Both the position numbers and the translations under genes were made by a program. The notes below the pieces were generated by a model. It ran no database searches. It was not told the origin of the DNA and saw nothing but the letters and a program-made list of their open reading frames with translations. 64,000 nt of DNA, from the NCBI RefSeq assembly GCF_947487305.1, contig NZ_CANKWH010000001.1, forward strand, positions 248,001 to 312,000, in the 5' to 3' direction. The stretch is from an uncultured Paracoccus sp. GTDB lineage: Bacteria; Pseudomonadota; Alphaproteobacteria; Rhodobacterales; Rhodobacteraceae. Positions 26,149 through 34,482 of this stretch are shown here, in pieces. Position 1 is the first letter of the stretch. The number at the start of each line of letters is the position of its first letter.

Positions 26149-27248
26149 GTGCCCCTGACGACATTCCTGAACCCGACCGGGTGCCCGGTGCGCCCCATCC
26201 GCGCATGGCCCCGCGCGTCGTCGGCCAGACGGCGGCAGTGGCCGATTTCGTCAGCGCCGCGCGCAGCCACCGGCTGCATCACGGCTGGCTCATCACCGGC
26301 CCGCGCGGGGTGGGCAAGGCGACCCTGGCATGGTCCATCGCCCGCTGGCTGCTGACGGGTGCCGGAAGCGACGACCTGACCGCGCCGCCGGATGCCCCCG
26401 CCGCGCGCCGCATCGCCGCGCTGTCGGAGCCGAATGTCATGCTGATCCGCCGGCCATGGGACGACAAGGCCAAGCGTCTGCGGGCCGAGATCACCGTGGA
26501 CGAGATCCGCAAGGTGCTGGGCTTCTTCCACATGAGCGCGGCCGAGGGTGGCCGCCGCATCGCCATCATCGACGCCGCCGACGAGATGAACACCGCCGCC
26601 GCCAACGCGCTGCTGAAAGTGCTGGAGGAGCCGCCCAAGGACGCGCTGATCCTGATGATCGCGCATCAGCCGGCGCGGCTTCTGCCGACCATCCGCTCGC
26701 GCTGCCGCGAGTTGCGGCTGACGCCGCTGGCGCCCGAAGACATGGCCTCGGTTCTTCAGGATCTGGGCAGCGAGGATGACGCCGAGAAGCTGGCGGCGCT
26801 GGCCGGCGGGTCTGTGGGCGAGGCGCTTCGGCTTGCCGGTCAGGACGGGCTGGCGCGCTATCAGGACCTGATCGATCTGATGGACAGCCTGCCGGCGATG
26901 GACCGGCAGAAGGCGCTGAAGCTGGCCGATCAGGCGGCCAAGCGCGCCGATGCCGATGGCGATCCCTTTGACCTGATGGTGACGCTGATGGACCGGCTGC
27001 TGAGCCGTCTGGCGCGTGCCGGGCTGATGGGCGCGCCACTGCCGCAGGCGGCCGAGCGCGAGGGGCGGGTGATGGCGCGGCTCTCGCCCGATGACCGTGC
27101 CGCGCGGGACTGGGCCGGCGCGCAGGCCGAACTGCTGGCGCGGGCGCGGATCGGGCGGTCCGTGAACCTTGACCCTGCGGCGCTGGTGATGGATATGCTG
27201 ACCGAACTGGCGCATCTGCCGCCGGCCCAATCAGCCAGGACCTCGTGA
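26145..27248 (+). CDS. holB: DNA polymerase III subunit delta'
   Basis: Clamp-loader subunit that helps load the beta clamp. An AAA+ ATPase fold of 367 residues has a P-loop-like GPRGVGKATLAWSIARW (about 51-67). Then come the region FFHMSAAEGGRRIAIIDAAD, NALLKVLEEPPKDALILM (sensor and SRC-like part) and a C-terminal collar domain. LPTIRSRCRELRL is the SRC motif region. The start overlaps the tmk stop as ATGA. Confidence 0.95.
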   Translation: MSAPDDIPEPDRVPGAPHPRMAPRVVGQTAAVADFVSAARSHRLHHGWLITGPRGVGKATLAWSIARWLLTGAGSDDLTAPPDAPAARRIAALSEPNVMLIRRPWDDKAKRLRAEITVDEIRKVLGFFHMSAAEGGRRIAIIDAADEMNTAAANALLKVLEEPPKDALILMIAHQPARLLPTIRSRCRELRLTPLAPEDMASVLQDLGSEDDAEKLAALAGGSVGEALRLAGQDGLARYQDLIDLMDSLPAMDRQKALKLADQAAKRADADGDPFDLMVTLMDRLLSRLARAGLMGAPLPQAAEREGRVMARLSPDDRAARDWAGAQAELLARARIGRSVNLDPAALVMDMLTELAHLPPAQSARTS

Positions 27249-27249
27249 C

Positions 27250-28044
27250 ATGACCGATGCGCCCCCCGCAATCGTCGATAGCCATTGCCATCTGGATTTC
27301 CCCGATTTCGACGGCCAGCAGAACGAGATCATCGCCCGCGCCCGCGCCGCCGGGGTGACGCGCATGGTGACGATCTGCACCAAGATGCCGAATGTCCCCA
27401 AGGTGCAGGCGCTGGCCGAGGCGCATGACGGGCTCTTCTACGCCGTGGGCCTGCACCCGATGAGCGTGGCGGACCAGCCGCCGGTGACGCTGGACGAGCT
27501 TCTGGGCTATGCCGCGCATCCGAAGATGGTGGGCATCGGCGAGACGGGGCTGGATTACCATTACACCGCCGACAGCAAGGCGGCCCAGCAGGTCAGCCTG
27601 CGCCTGCATATCGAGGCCGCGCGCCGGACCCGCCTGCCCCTCATCATCCATGCCCGCGACGCCGATGAGGATATGGCCCGCATCCTGACCGAGGAATATC
27701 GCAACGGCGATTATACCTGCGTGATGCATTGCTTCAGCTCGGGTCCGGAACTGGCACGGGCGGCGCTGGATCTGGGCTTCTACCTGTCGATGTCGGGCAT
27801 CGCCGCCTTCCCCCGCTCGCAGGAGCTGCGCGACATCTTCGCCGCCGCGCCGCTGGAGCGGATCCTCGTGGAAACCGACAGCCCCTATCTCGCCCCGCCG
27901 CCTTATCGCGGCAAGCGCAACGAACCGGCCTATGTGGCGAAGACCGCCGCCGTGGGCGCGCAGGTCTATGGCATCGACTATGCCGATTTCGCCCGCGCCA
28001 CGACCGAGAATTTCGACCGGCTGTTCTGGAAGGCTGCCGCATGA
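27250..28044 (+). CDS. tatD: TatD-family metal-dependent DNase
   Basis: Amidohydrolase-fold deoxyribonuclease of 264 residues. DSHCHLDF gives metal ligands His12 and His14; GETGLDYHY, IIHARDADEDM, MHCFSSGPE and VETDSPYLAP supply the remaining ligands and catalytic Asp. It probably works in DNA repair or 3'-end trimming in the cytosol. It begins one base after the holB stop and overlaps the following MBL gene by ATGA, so it is part of the same operon. Confidence 0.93.
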   Translation: MTDAPPAIVDSHCHLDFPDFDGQQNEIIARARAAGVTRMVTICTKMPNVPKVQALAEAHDGLFYAVGLHPMSVADQPPVTLDELLGYAAHPKMVGIGETGLDYHYTADSKAAQQVSLRLHIEAARRTRLPLIIHARDADEDMARILTEEYRNGDYTCVMHCFSSGPELARAALDLGFYLSMSGIAAFPRSQELRDIFAAAPLERILVETDSPYLAPPPYRGKRNEPAYVAKTAAVGAQVYGIDYADFARATTENFDRLFWKAAA

Positions 28045-28871
28045 TCCGCGCCACGATCCTCGGCTGCGGCTCATCGGGCGGCGTGCCGAGGATCGGCAAC
28101 CGCTGGGGCGCCTGCGACCCGAGCAATCCCAAGAACCGCCGCCGCCGCTGCGCCCTGCTGGTCGAGCGCGTGGGCGAACATGGCATCACCCGCGTGCTGA
28201 TCGATACCGGCCCGGACATGGTCTGGCAGCTGATCGACGCCAATGTGACCACGGTGGATGCGGTGGTCTATACCCATGCCCATGCCGACCATACCCACGG
28301 CATCGATGACATCCGCCAGCTGGCCTATAACGCCCATCAGCGCATGCCGGTCTGGGCCGATGCGCCGACGACCCGGGCGCTGACCCAACGCTTTGGCTAT
28401 ATCTTCGAAACGCCCGAGGGCTCGGCCTATCCGCCGGTCGCGGACCTGAACCTGATCGACGGCCCCTTCGGCATCGATGGCGCCGGCGGGCTGATCCAAT
28501 TCCTGCCCTTCCGCGTCCAGCATGGCGATATCACCGCGCTGGGGTTCCGCATCGGCGGGCTGGTCTATCTGCCCGATGTCTCGTTCATCCCCGGCGAGTG
28601 CTGGCCGCTGATCGAGGGGGCCGAGGTCTTTGTCTGCGACGCCCTGCGGCTGACGCCCCATCCCAGCCATGCCCATCTGGCGCTGGCGCTGGACTGGATC
28701 GAACGGTCACGGGCCAGGCGCGGCGTAGTGACGAACATGCATATCGATCTCGACCATGCCGAGACCATGCAAGCCACGCCCCCGAACGTCATCCCCGCAC
28801 ATGACGGGCTGGTGATCGAGGTGGGCGTGAACGCTCCTGCCCCACAGCCCCTTGCCGAGGAGCCGGCATGA
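28041..28871 (+). CDS. MBL-fold metallo-hydrolase (PhnP-like)
   Basis: Metallo-beta-lactamase-fold hydrolase of 276 residues. The start ATILGCGSSGGVPRIGN is the PhnP-type phosphodiesterase signature, and THAHADHTHG (79-88) gives the two-metal site His79, His81, Asp83, His84. Cys9, Cys25 and Cys37 recall the structural zinc site of PhnP. No phn genes are near. The tatD-MBL pairing is common in alphaproteobacteria, and a cyclic phosphodiester or nucleic-acid substrate is plausible. Start and stop overlap neighbours by four bases each. Confidence 0.88.
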   Translation: MIRATILGCGSSGGVPRIGNRWGACDPSNPKNRRRRCALLVERVGEHGITRVLIDTGPDMVWQLIDANVTTVDAVVYTHAHADHTHGIDDIRQLAYNAHQRMPVWADAPTTRALTQRFGYIFETPEGSAYPPVADLNLIDGPFGIDGAGGLIQFLPFRVQHGDITALGFRIGGLVYLPDVSFIPGECWPLIEGAEVFVCDALRLTPHPSHAHLALALDWIERSRARRGVVTNMHIDLDHAETMQATPPNVIPAHDGLVIEVGVNAPAPQPLAEEPA

Positions 28872-29812
28872 GCGATCTTTTCACGGTCATCCTGCCGGTC
28901 TTCCTGGTCATCGGTTTTGGCTACCTGGTCGCCTGGCGCGGCTGGTTTTCGGAAAGCGCCGTCGACGGGCTGATGCGCTATGCCCAGAACTTCGCGGTGC
29001 CGGTGCTGCTCTTCTCCTCGATCGCACGGCTGGATCTGGGCGAGGGCTTCCGTATCAACCTGATGCTGTCCTTCTATGGCGGCGCCTTTGCCGGCTACCT
29101 GGCGGGCTGGGCCGGGGCCAAGTTCATCTTCAAGCGCCCGCCCGCCGATTGCGTCGCCATCGGTTTCGTCTGCCTGTTCTCGAACAGCCTGCTTCTGGGC
29201 ATCCCGATCATGGAACGCGCCTATGGGCCGGAATCGCTGATGGGGAACTGGGCGATCATCTCGATCCATTCGCCGCTGATCTATACCTTCGGCATCACCA
29301 TGATGGAATTCACGCTGGCCCGCGGCAAGAACCTGTCGGTCGGCGCGGTGGCGGCGCGGGCGCTTGGCGGGGTGCTGCGCACGCCCTTGGTCATCGGCAT
29401 CCTCGTGGGCTTCGTGGTGAACCTGCTGACGCAAGCCGGGCTGACCCTGCCCGAGGGCTTCTGGGCCGGGGTCGACATGCTGGCGCGCTCGGCCCTGCCC
29501 GCCGCCCTCTTCGGCCTTGGCGGCGTGCTGCTGCGCTACAAGCCCGAGGGCGACATGGCCACCATCGCCATGTGCTGCGGCATCAGCCTGATCCTGCATC
29601 CGGCGATCAGCTTTGGCCTTGGCCGCAGTCTGGGGCTGGATACGGACGGGATGCGCTCGGCCGTCGTCACCGCCTCGATGGCACCGGGAGTGAACGCCTA
29701 TATCTTCGCCAATATCTACGGCGCGGCCCGGCGGGTCGCCGCCTCGACCGTGCTGATCGGCACCTTGGCCTCGGTCCTGACCATCTGGATGTGGCTGGCG
29801 ATTCTTCCCTGA
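28868..29812 (+). CDS. AEC-family transporter
   Basis: Auxin-efflux-carrier-type secondary transporter of 314 residues with about ten hydrophobic segments. The N-terminal VILPVFLVIGFGYLVAWRGW and C-terminal ASMAPGVNAYIFANIYG are family hallmarks, with a central GLGGVLLRYKPEG loop. Bacterial members export or import malonate and other carboxylates; the substrate here is unknown. It is last in the dac-tmk-holB-tatD-MBL operon, overlapping the previous gene by ATGA, and is convergent with the ABC transporter operon. Confidence 0.87.
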   Translation: MSDLFTVILPVFLVIGFGYLVAWRGWFSESAVDGLMRYAQNFAVPVLLFSSIARLDLGEGFRINLMLSFYGGAFAGYLAGWAGAKFIFKRPPADCVAIGFVCLFSNSLLLGIPIMERAYGPESLMGNWAIISIHSPLIYTFGITMMEFTLARGKNLSVGAVAARALGGVLRTPLVIGILVGFVVNLLTQAGLTLPEGFWAGVDMLARSALPAALFGLGGVLLRYKPEGDMATIAMCCGISLILHPAISFGLGRSLGLDTDGMRSAVVTASMAPGVNAYIFANIYGAARRVAASTVLIGTLASVLTIWMWLAILP

Positions 29813-29833
29813 CAGGGGCCTGCCCCGCCCGGA

Positions 29834-30787
29834 TCAGTGCGGCGTCACACCCCGCAGCCGTTCCGAGCGGCGGCGCAGCAGCTCGACCGTCGCCAGCAGC
29901 GCGATCGAGAAGATCACCAGAATGGTGGCGACGGCAAGAATGGCAGGCGAGATCTGTTCGCGGATGCCGTTCCACATCTGCCGCGGGATGGTCTGCTGAT
30001 CCGGGCCGGCGATGAACAGCACGGCGACGACCTCGTCAAAGCTGGTGACAAAGGCGAACAGCGCGCCCGAGATCACGCCGGGCAGGATCAGCGGCATGGT
30101 CACGCGGAAGAATGTGGTGCGCGGATTGGCCCCGAGGCTCGCGGCGGCGCGGTTCAGCGATTGGTCAAAGCCCACCAGCGTCGCCGTCACGGTGATGATG
30201 ACGAAGGGAATGCCAAGCGTGGCATGGGCAAGGATCACGCCCAGGTAGGTGCCCGCCAGCCGCCCGCAATTCGTCGGCAGCCCGACCCAGCCCAGCACCG
30301 AACAGGGGTTCGAATAGAAGAAGAACATGCCGGTCGCGGTGATGATCAGCGGCACGATCATCGGCGAGATCAGGATCGCCATGATCGCCCGGCGGAAGGG
30401 CATTTCCGGGCGCGACAGGCCAAGCGCGGCCAGCGTGCCGAGGAAGGTGGCAAGGATGGTCGAGAAGAAGCCGATGATCAGCGAGTTCTTGGCGGCGTTG
30501 ATCCATTTGGCATTGGCCCAGGCATCGGCCCACCAGCCGGCATTGCGCGGCCCGTCGGGCGCCTGCATCCCGAAGGTCAGCAGGCTGTCATACCAGCGCA
30601 TCGAATAGCCGTCGGGATCAAAGGACCGCATCTTCTCGGTGAAGGTGAAATAGGGCTCGGCGTTGAAGCTGAGCGGGATGATGACCAGGATCGGCGCGAT
30701 CAGGAAGATGAAGATCAGCGCGCAGATCAGCAGGTAGGACCAGTGCCAGATCCGCTCGGCCGGGGATGCGTAATTCGGAAGCGCCAT
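29834..30787 (-). CDS. ABC transporter permease (PotC/PotI type)
   Basis: Inner-membrane permease of 317 residues with six expected helices. The EAA coupling motif is seen in RAAASLGANPRTTFFRVTMPL, which contacts the ATPase. SFDEVVAVLFIAGP is typical of PotC/PotI-like subunits of spermidine, putrescine or opine importers. A hydrophilic periplasmic stretch lies between helix 1 and helix 2. It is the last gene of a five-gene operon, six bases after the partner permease. Confidence 0.9.
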   Translation of the reverse strand: MALPNYASPAERIWHWSYLLICALIFIFLIAPILVIIPLSFNAEPYFTFTEKMRSFDPDGYSMRWYDSLLTFGMQAPDGPRNAGWWADAWANAKWINAAKNSLIIGFFSTILATFLGTLAALGLSRPEMPFRRAIMAILISPMIVPLIITATGMFFFYSNPCSVLGWVGLPTNCGRLAGTYLGVILAHATLGIPFVIITVTATLVGFDQSLNRAAASLGANPRTTFFRVTMPLILPGVISGALFAFVTSFDEVVAVLFIAGPDQQTIPRQMWNGIREQISPAILAVATILVIFSIALLATVELLRRRSERLRGVTPH

Positions 30788-30793
30788 CTTGCG

Positions 30794-32092
30794 TCACCCC
30801 AGCTTCAGGTTGTCGATGCCGACCATGCGGTCATAGCACCAGTAGAGCAGCAGCACCGCGCCCAGAAGCAGCGCCGCCAGCGCCGCCGCCATCGACCAGT
30901 TCAGCGTGTCGGTCATGTGCATGGCGATCATGTTCGAGATGAGCTGCCCCGAGGACCCGCCGACCAGTGCCGGCGTGATGTAATAGCCCACGGCGAGGAT
31001 GAAGACCAAGAGCGCCCCTGCCCCCAGCCCCGGCAGCGTCTGCGGGAAATAGATGCGGCGGAAGGTCGTCCAGCTGGTCGCCCCCAGTGACCGCGCGGCG
31101 CGGGCATAGGAGGGGTTGATCGTGCGCATCACCGAGTAGAGCGGCAGGATCATGAAGGGCAGCAGGATATGGGTCATGGCGATGATCGTGCCGGTGCGGT
31201 TGTAGATCATCTGCAGCCGGCCATTCACGTCGATGATGCCCGCCCAGACCAGCAGGTCATTCACCACGCCCTGCTGCTGCAACAGCACGATCCAGCTGGT
31301 CGTCCGCACCAGCAGCGAGGTCCAGAAGGGCAGAAGCACGAGGATCATCAACAGGTTCGACTTGCGCATCGGCAGCGTCGCCAGCAGATGCGCGATCGGG
31401 AAGCCAAGGACAAAGGTCAGCGCGGTGATCAGCAGCGACAGGCCGAAGGTGCGCAGGAACAGCATGATGTAGACACGCTGGTTCTCGGCCACCTGGGCGA
31501 TGTTGCCCTCGGCATCGCGCTTGCGATCCAGCGAGGCGAGATAGAAATTCGTCGTCACCGGGTGTGAGGCCTCGCGCATCGTGCTCCACAGCACCGGGTC
31601 GGCCCATTTCGCATCGATCTCGGTCAGCGCCGCCTGGTAGGGCGGCTCCAGCCCGTCGCGGACCTTGCGGCCGGTCGAGGTGAACAGCGAGCGCGTGCCG
31701 GCCATGTCATAGTTGATGCGGGTGCCGACGATGCCGATGGTGCGGTTTTCTGCGGCCGCAGTCAGGTCGGCGGCCAGCGCGGCCCAGGCCGCCTCGTCGG
31801 GATCGGTGCCGCGCTCGGTCTGGGCGAACCAGGCAGAGACCTGCGGCATGTTGGCCGAGAAGCCGTCATTATAGAAGGATCGCTGCAGCATCTGCGCGAT
31901 CGGCACCACGAAGGTCAGCAGGATGAAGGCCAGCAGCGGCAGGACCAGCAGGAAGGCGCGGCGCTTGGCGCGCTTCTGCGAGCGGCGCAGCGCGCGGGCC
32001 AGGGGTTGGCCATCGGCCGTGGTCAGCGGGCCGTCATCGATGCCACCCGCTTGGGTGGCGATGGCGGCGTGGGGATCGAGGGCCTGTGCCAT
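30794..32092 (-). CDS. ABC transporter permease (PotB/PotH type) with large periplasmic loop
   Basis: Partner permease of 432 residues, about 120-140 more than a usual PotB. The first helix is at about 47-68 (FLLVLPLLAFILLTFVVPIA). Residues about 71-207 form a long hydrophilic region rich in Asp, Thr and Arg before the next helix (MLFLRTFGLSLLITALTF), so the extra mass should face the periplasm. The EAA loop is SYARAARSLGATSWTTFRRI. The frame extends to 32134, but ATG 32092 (MAQALDPHAAI) follows GAAGAGA and is preferred. It lies downstream of two binding-protein genes. Confidence 0.88.
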   Translation of the reverse strand: MAQALDPHAAIATQAGGIDDGPLTTADGQPLARALRRSQKRAKRRAFLLVLPLLAFILLTFVVPIAQMLQRSFYNDGFSANMPQVSAWFAQTERGTDPDEAAWAALAADLTAAAENRTIGIVGTRINYDMAGTRSLFTSTGRKVRDGLEPPYQAALTEIDAKWADPVLWSTMREASHPVTTNFYLASLDRKRDAEGNIAQVAENQRVYIMLFLRTFGLSLLITALTFVLGFPIAHLLATLPMRKSNLLMILVLLPFWTSLLVRTTSWIVLLQQQGVVNDLLVWAGIIDVNGRLQMIYNRTGTIIAMTHILLPFMILPLYSVMRTINPSYARAARSLGATSWTTFRRIYFPQTLPGLGAGALLVFILAVGYYITPALVGGSSGQLISNMIAMHMTDTLNWSMAAALAALLLGAVLLLYWCYDRMVGIDNLKLG

Positions 32093-32118
32093 GATGTCTC
32101 TTCGCGGTCGCAAGGCCA

Positions 32119-32143
32119 CCGCCCCCGGACGCACCGGGGACGG
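32119..32143 (-). terminator. Intercistronic stem-loop after binding protein 1
   Basis: Arms 32119-32128 and 32134-32143 pair over 10 positions (one G-U on the minus strand) with a 5-base loop. There is no T run. Its place between a binding-protein gene and the permease genes suggests partial termination or 3' protection that raises binding-protein levels over permease. Confidence 0.5.
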
Positions 32144-32157
32144 CGGCGGGTGTCGGA

Positions 32158-33234
32158 TCAGCCGGCCAGCCAGGCGTTGAACTGTTCGCTCAGCTCGGCA
32201 TCGTGATCGGCCCAGAATTCCGGGTCATCCATGACCGCGCTGGTCATGTGATCCGGATTCGTCGGCATGTGCGGACCCATTTCGGTGGTACCGTCCTTGT
32301 ACATCCCGACCAGCGCCGCCGAGGATTTCCGCGACGGGCCATAGGCGATGTATTTCGCCTGGTCAGCCAGACGCTGCGTGTCGGTGGCGTATTTCAGATA
32401 GGCCATCGCGGCTTCCGGGTTGGGCGAGCCCTTGGGAATGGCGAACATGTCGAGATCCATGTACTGCCCGTCCCAGATGATGGTGAAGGGCTTCTTCTCG
32501 CCGACCATGGCGTCGAAGAAACGGCCGTTATAGCCGGTGGCCATGGTCACTTCGCCATCCGCCAGCAGCTGCACCGGTTGCGCGCCCGCTTCCCACCAGA
32601 CAACGCTGTCCTTGATGCTGTCGAGTTTCGCAAAAGCCTGCGCCACGCCTTCCGGGGTGGCCAGCTTGTCATAGATCTCGGCGGCGGGCACACCATCGGC
32701 GATCAGCGCCAAATAGAGCGTGCGCTTGGGGTTCTTGGGCAGACCGCGCTTGCCGGGGAATTTCTCGAGATCAAAGAAATCCGCCGCCGTGGCCGGGGCA
32801 CCATCGGGGAACTTGGTGTTGTCATAGGCAATGACCGTGCCCCAGAAGATGTTCGCCACAGCGCAATCCTGCAGCGCGCCGTCGATGAAATCCTCGGCGG
32901 CGGGGGTGCCATCGGGGGCGGCGGGCAGATCGGCGGGGTTGATCTCGACCAGCGCGCCCTCGTCGCACAGGCGGATGGCGTCGGAGACTTCGATGTCGAA
33001 CACGTCGCCGGTGATGTTGCCAGCCTCGACCTGCGCCTTCAGCGGCGTGGCCGGGTTGTCGGCGGCGATCATGTTGACCTTGATGCCGGTCTCGGCGGTG
33101 AAGGGTTTGTTATAGGCCTCGACCTGGCTGACCTCGTAGGCGCCACCCCACGAGACGACGTTCACCTCGCCCTCGGCCAGCGCGGCGGATGCCAGCCCGG
33201 CCAAGGCGGTGGTAGCAATGAGGATAGACTTCAT
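32158..33234 (-). CDS. Periplasmic polyamine/opine-type solute-binding protein 1
   Basis: Binding protein of 358 residues with a clear signal peptide (MKSILIATTALAGLASAALA, cleavage about residue 20). The start of the mature part, EVNVVSWGGAYEVSQVEAY, and AEIYDKLATPEGVAQAF with VVWWEAGAQPVQLLADGEV are the PotD-like fold family. It captures a small cationic or amino-acid-like solute and delivers it to the two permeases. It is a paralogue of the adjacent binding protein of identical length, with stretches such as WWEAGAQP-x-QLLADGEVTMA shared. Confidence 0.92.
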   Translation of the reverse strand: MKSILIATTALAGLASAALAEGEVNVVSWGGAYEVSQVEAYNKPFTAETGIKVNMIAADNPATPLKAQVEAGNITGDVFDIEVSDAIRLCDEGALVEINPADLPAAPDGTPAAEDFIDGALQDCAVANIFWGTVIAYDNTKFPDGAPATAADFFDLEKFPGKRGLPKNPKRTLYLALIADGVPAAEIYDKLATPEGVAQAFAKLDSIKDSVVWWEAGAQPVQLLADGEVTMATGYNGRFFDAMVGEKKPFTIIWDGQYMDLDMFAIPKGSPNPEAAMAYLKYATDTQRLADQAKYIAYGPSRKSSAALVGMYKDGTTEMGPHMPTNPDHMTSAVMDDPEFWADHDAELSEQFNAWLAG

Positions 33235-33318
33235 TATGGTTCACCCTGTTTCAAGATTGTTGTCTTATCTTTTTGTTCTTATTGGCCTGCCCTGCTTTCG
33301 GCAGGTTGACAGGCAGAA

Positions 33319-33345
33319 GCGGGCGGCCCCAAGGGGGCCACCCGC
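33319..33345 (-). terminator. Intercistronic stem-loop after binding protein 2
   Basis: A 12-bp stem (33319-33330 with 33334-33345, one G-U on the minus strand) with a 3-base loop directly beyond the stop of the second binding-protein gene. No T run. It resembles the stem after binding protein 1 and probably also sets relative expression within the operon. Confidence 0.55.
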
Positions 33346-33357
33346 CGGATTGTCAGA

Positions 33358-34434
33358 TCAACCGGCCAGCCAGCTGTTGAAACGCTCGTTCAGCTCGGCG
33401 TCGTGATCGACCCAGAAATCAAGGTTCGAGCCGAGCGCATTGGTCATGTTCTCGGCCGAGGTGGGCAGGTTCGGCCCCATCGGCACCTCGGTGCCCTCGA
33501 TATTGCCGACCAGCGCGGCAGCCGATTTGCGCGGCGGGCCGTAGCTGATGAATTCGGCAGCCCGGGCCTGCGGCTTGGGCGAGGTCGAATAGGTGACGAA
33601 TTTCAGCGCGTCTTCCAGATGCGGCGCGCCCTTCGGCACCACCCAGCCTTCCATCTCGTAGATCTGGCCGTCCCAGATGATCTTGAACGGCTTGCCCTCG
33701 GCCTGCGCGGCGTTGAAGATCCGGCCGTTGAAGGCATAGGCCATGGTCACTTCGCCATCGGCCAGCAGCTGCGGCGGCTGCGCCCCGGCCTCCCACCAGA
33801 TCACGTCCGACTTGATGCTGTCGAGCTTGGCAAAGGCGCGGTCCACCCCCTCGGGCGTGCCGAGCGTCGCATAGACATCTGCCGGGGCCACGCCATCGGC
33901 CATCAGCGCCAGTTCCAGATTGAACTTGGCACCCTTGCGCATGGTGCGCTTGCCGGGGAATTTCGCCAGGTCGAAGAAGTCTGCCGGGGTGGCCGGCTTG
34001 GCGTCGGTGAACTTGCTGTCGTCATAGGCCAGGATCATCGAATAGACATCGGTGCCGACGAAGCAGTCGGTCACGGCCCCCTCGATGAAGTCATCCGCCG
34101 CCGCCGTGCCATCCTCGGCTGCCGCCAGGATCGAGGCGTCGATGGTTTCCAAGAGGCCCTCGTCGCAGAGGCGCACTGCATCGGCATATTCGACCGAGGC
34201 CACGTCGACCGTCACATTGCCCGCCTCGACCATGGCCTTGATCGGCGTGGCCGGGTTGTCGGCGTCCTGCATCACCACCTTGATCCCGGTCTCGGCCTCG
34301 AAGGGCTTGGCATAGGCTTCCAGATGGCTGTTGCCATAGGCGCCGCCCCAGGACAGCAGGGCAACCTCCTGTGCTGCCGCCGGCAGCGCGATCAGGCCCG
34401 TCAGGGCAGTGGTCAGGATCAGGGAATGTTTCAT
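33358..34434 (-). CDS. Periplasmic polyamine/opine-type solute-binding protein 2
   Basis: Second binding protein of 358 residues. Signal peptide MKHSLILTTALTGLIALPAAA, then QEVALLSWGGAYGNSHLEAY, SDVIWWEAGAQPPQLLADGE and the C-terminal DHDAELNERFNSWLAG, nearly repeated in the neighbour as DHDAELSEQFNAWLAG. ATG 34434 has GAGAGGA upstream; an in-frame start at 34473 would place extra residues before the signal peptide and is rejected. The duplication probably widens the set of ligands served by one membrane complex. Confidence 0.92.
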   Translation of the reverse strand: MKHSLILTTALTGLIALPAAAQEVALLSWGGAYGNSHLEAYAKPFEAETGIKVVMQDADNPATPIKAMVEAGNVTVDVASVEYADAVRLCDEGLLETIDASILAAAEDGTAAADDFIEGAVTDCFVGTDVYSMILAYDDSKFTDAKPATPADFFDLAKFPGKRTMRKGAKFNLELALMADGVAPADVYATLGTPEGVDRAFAKLDSIKSDVIWWEAGAQPPQLLADGEVTMAYAFNGRIFNAAQAEGKPFKIIWDGQIYEMEGWVVPKGAPHLEDALKFVTYSTSPKPQARAAEFISYGPPRKSAAALVGNIEGTEVPMGPNLPTSAENMTNALGSNLDFWVDHDAELNERFNSWLAG

Positions 34435-34482
34435 AAGGTCCTCTCGCTTCAATAAATCTGTCTCTCCGCGCAAGGCCCGTGT

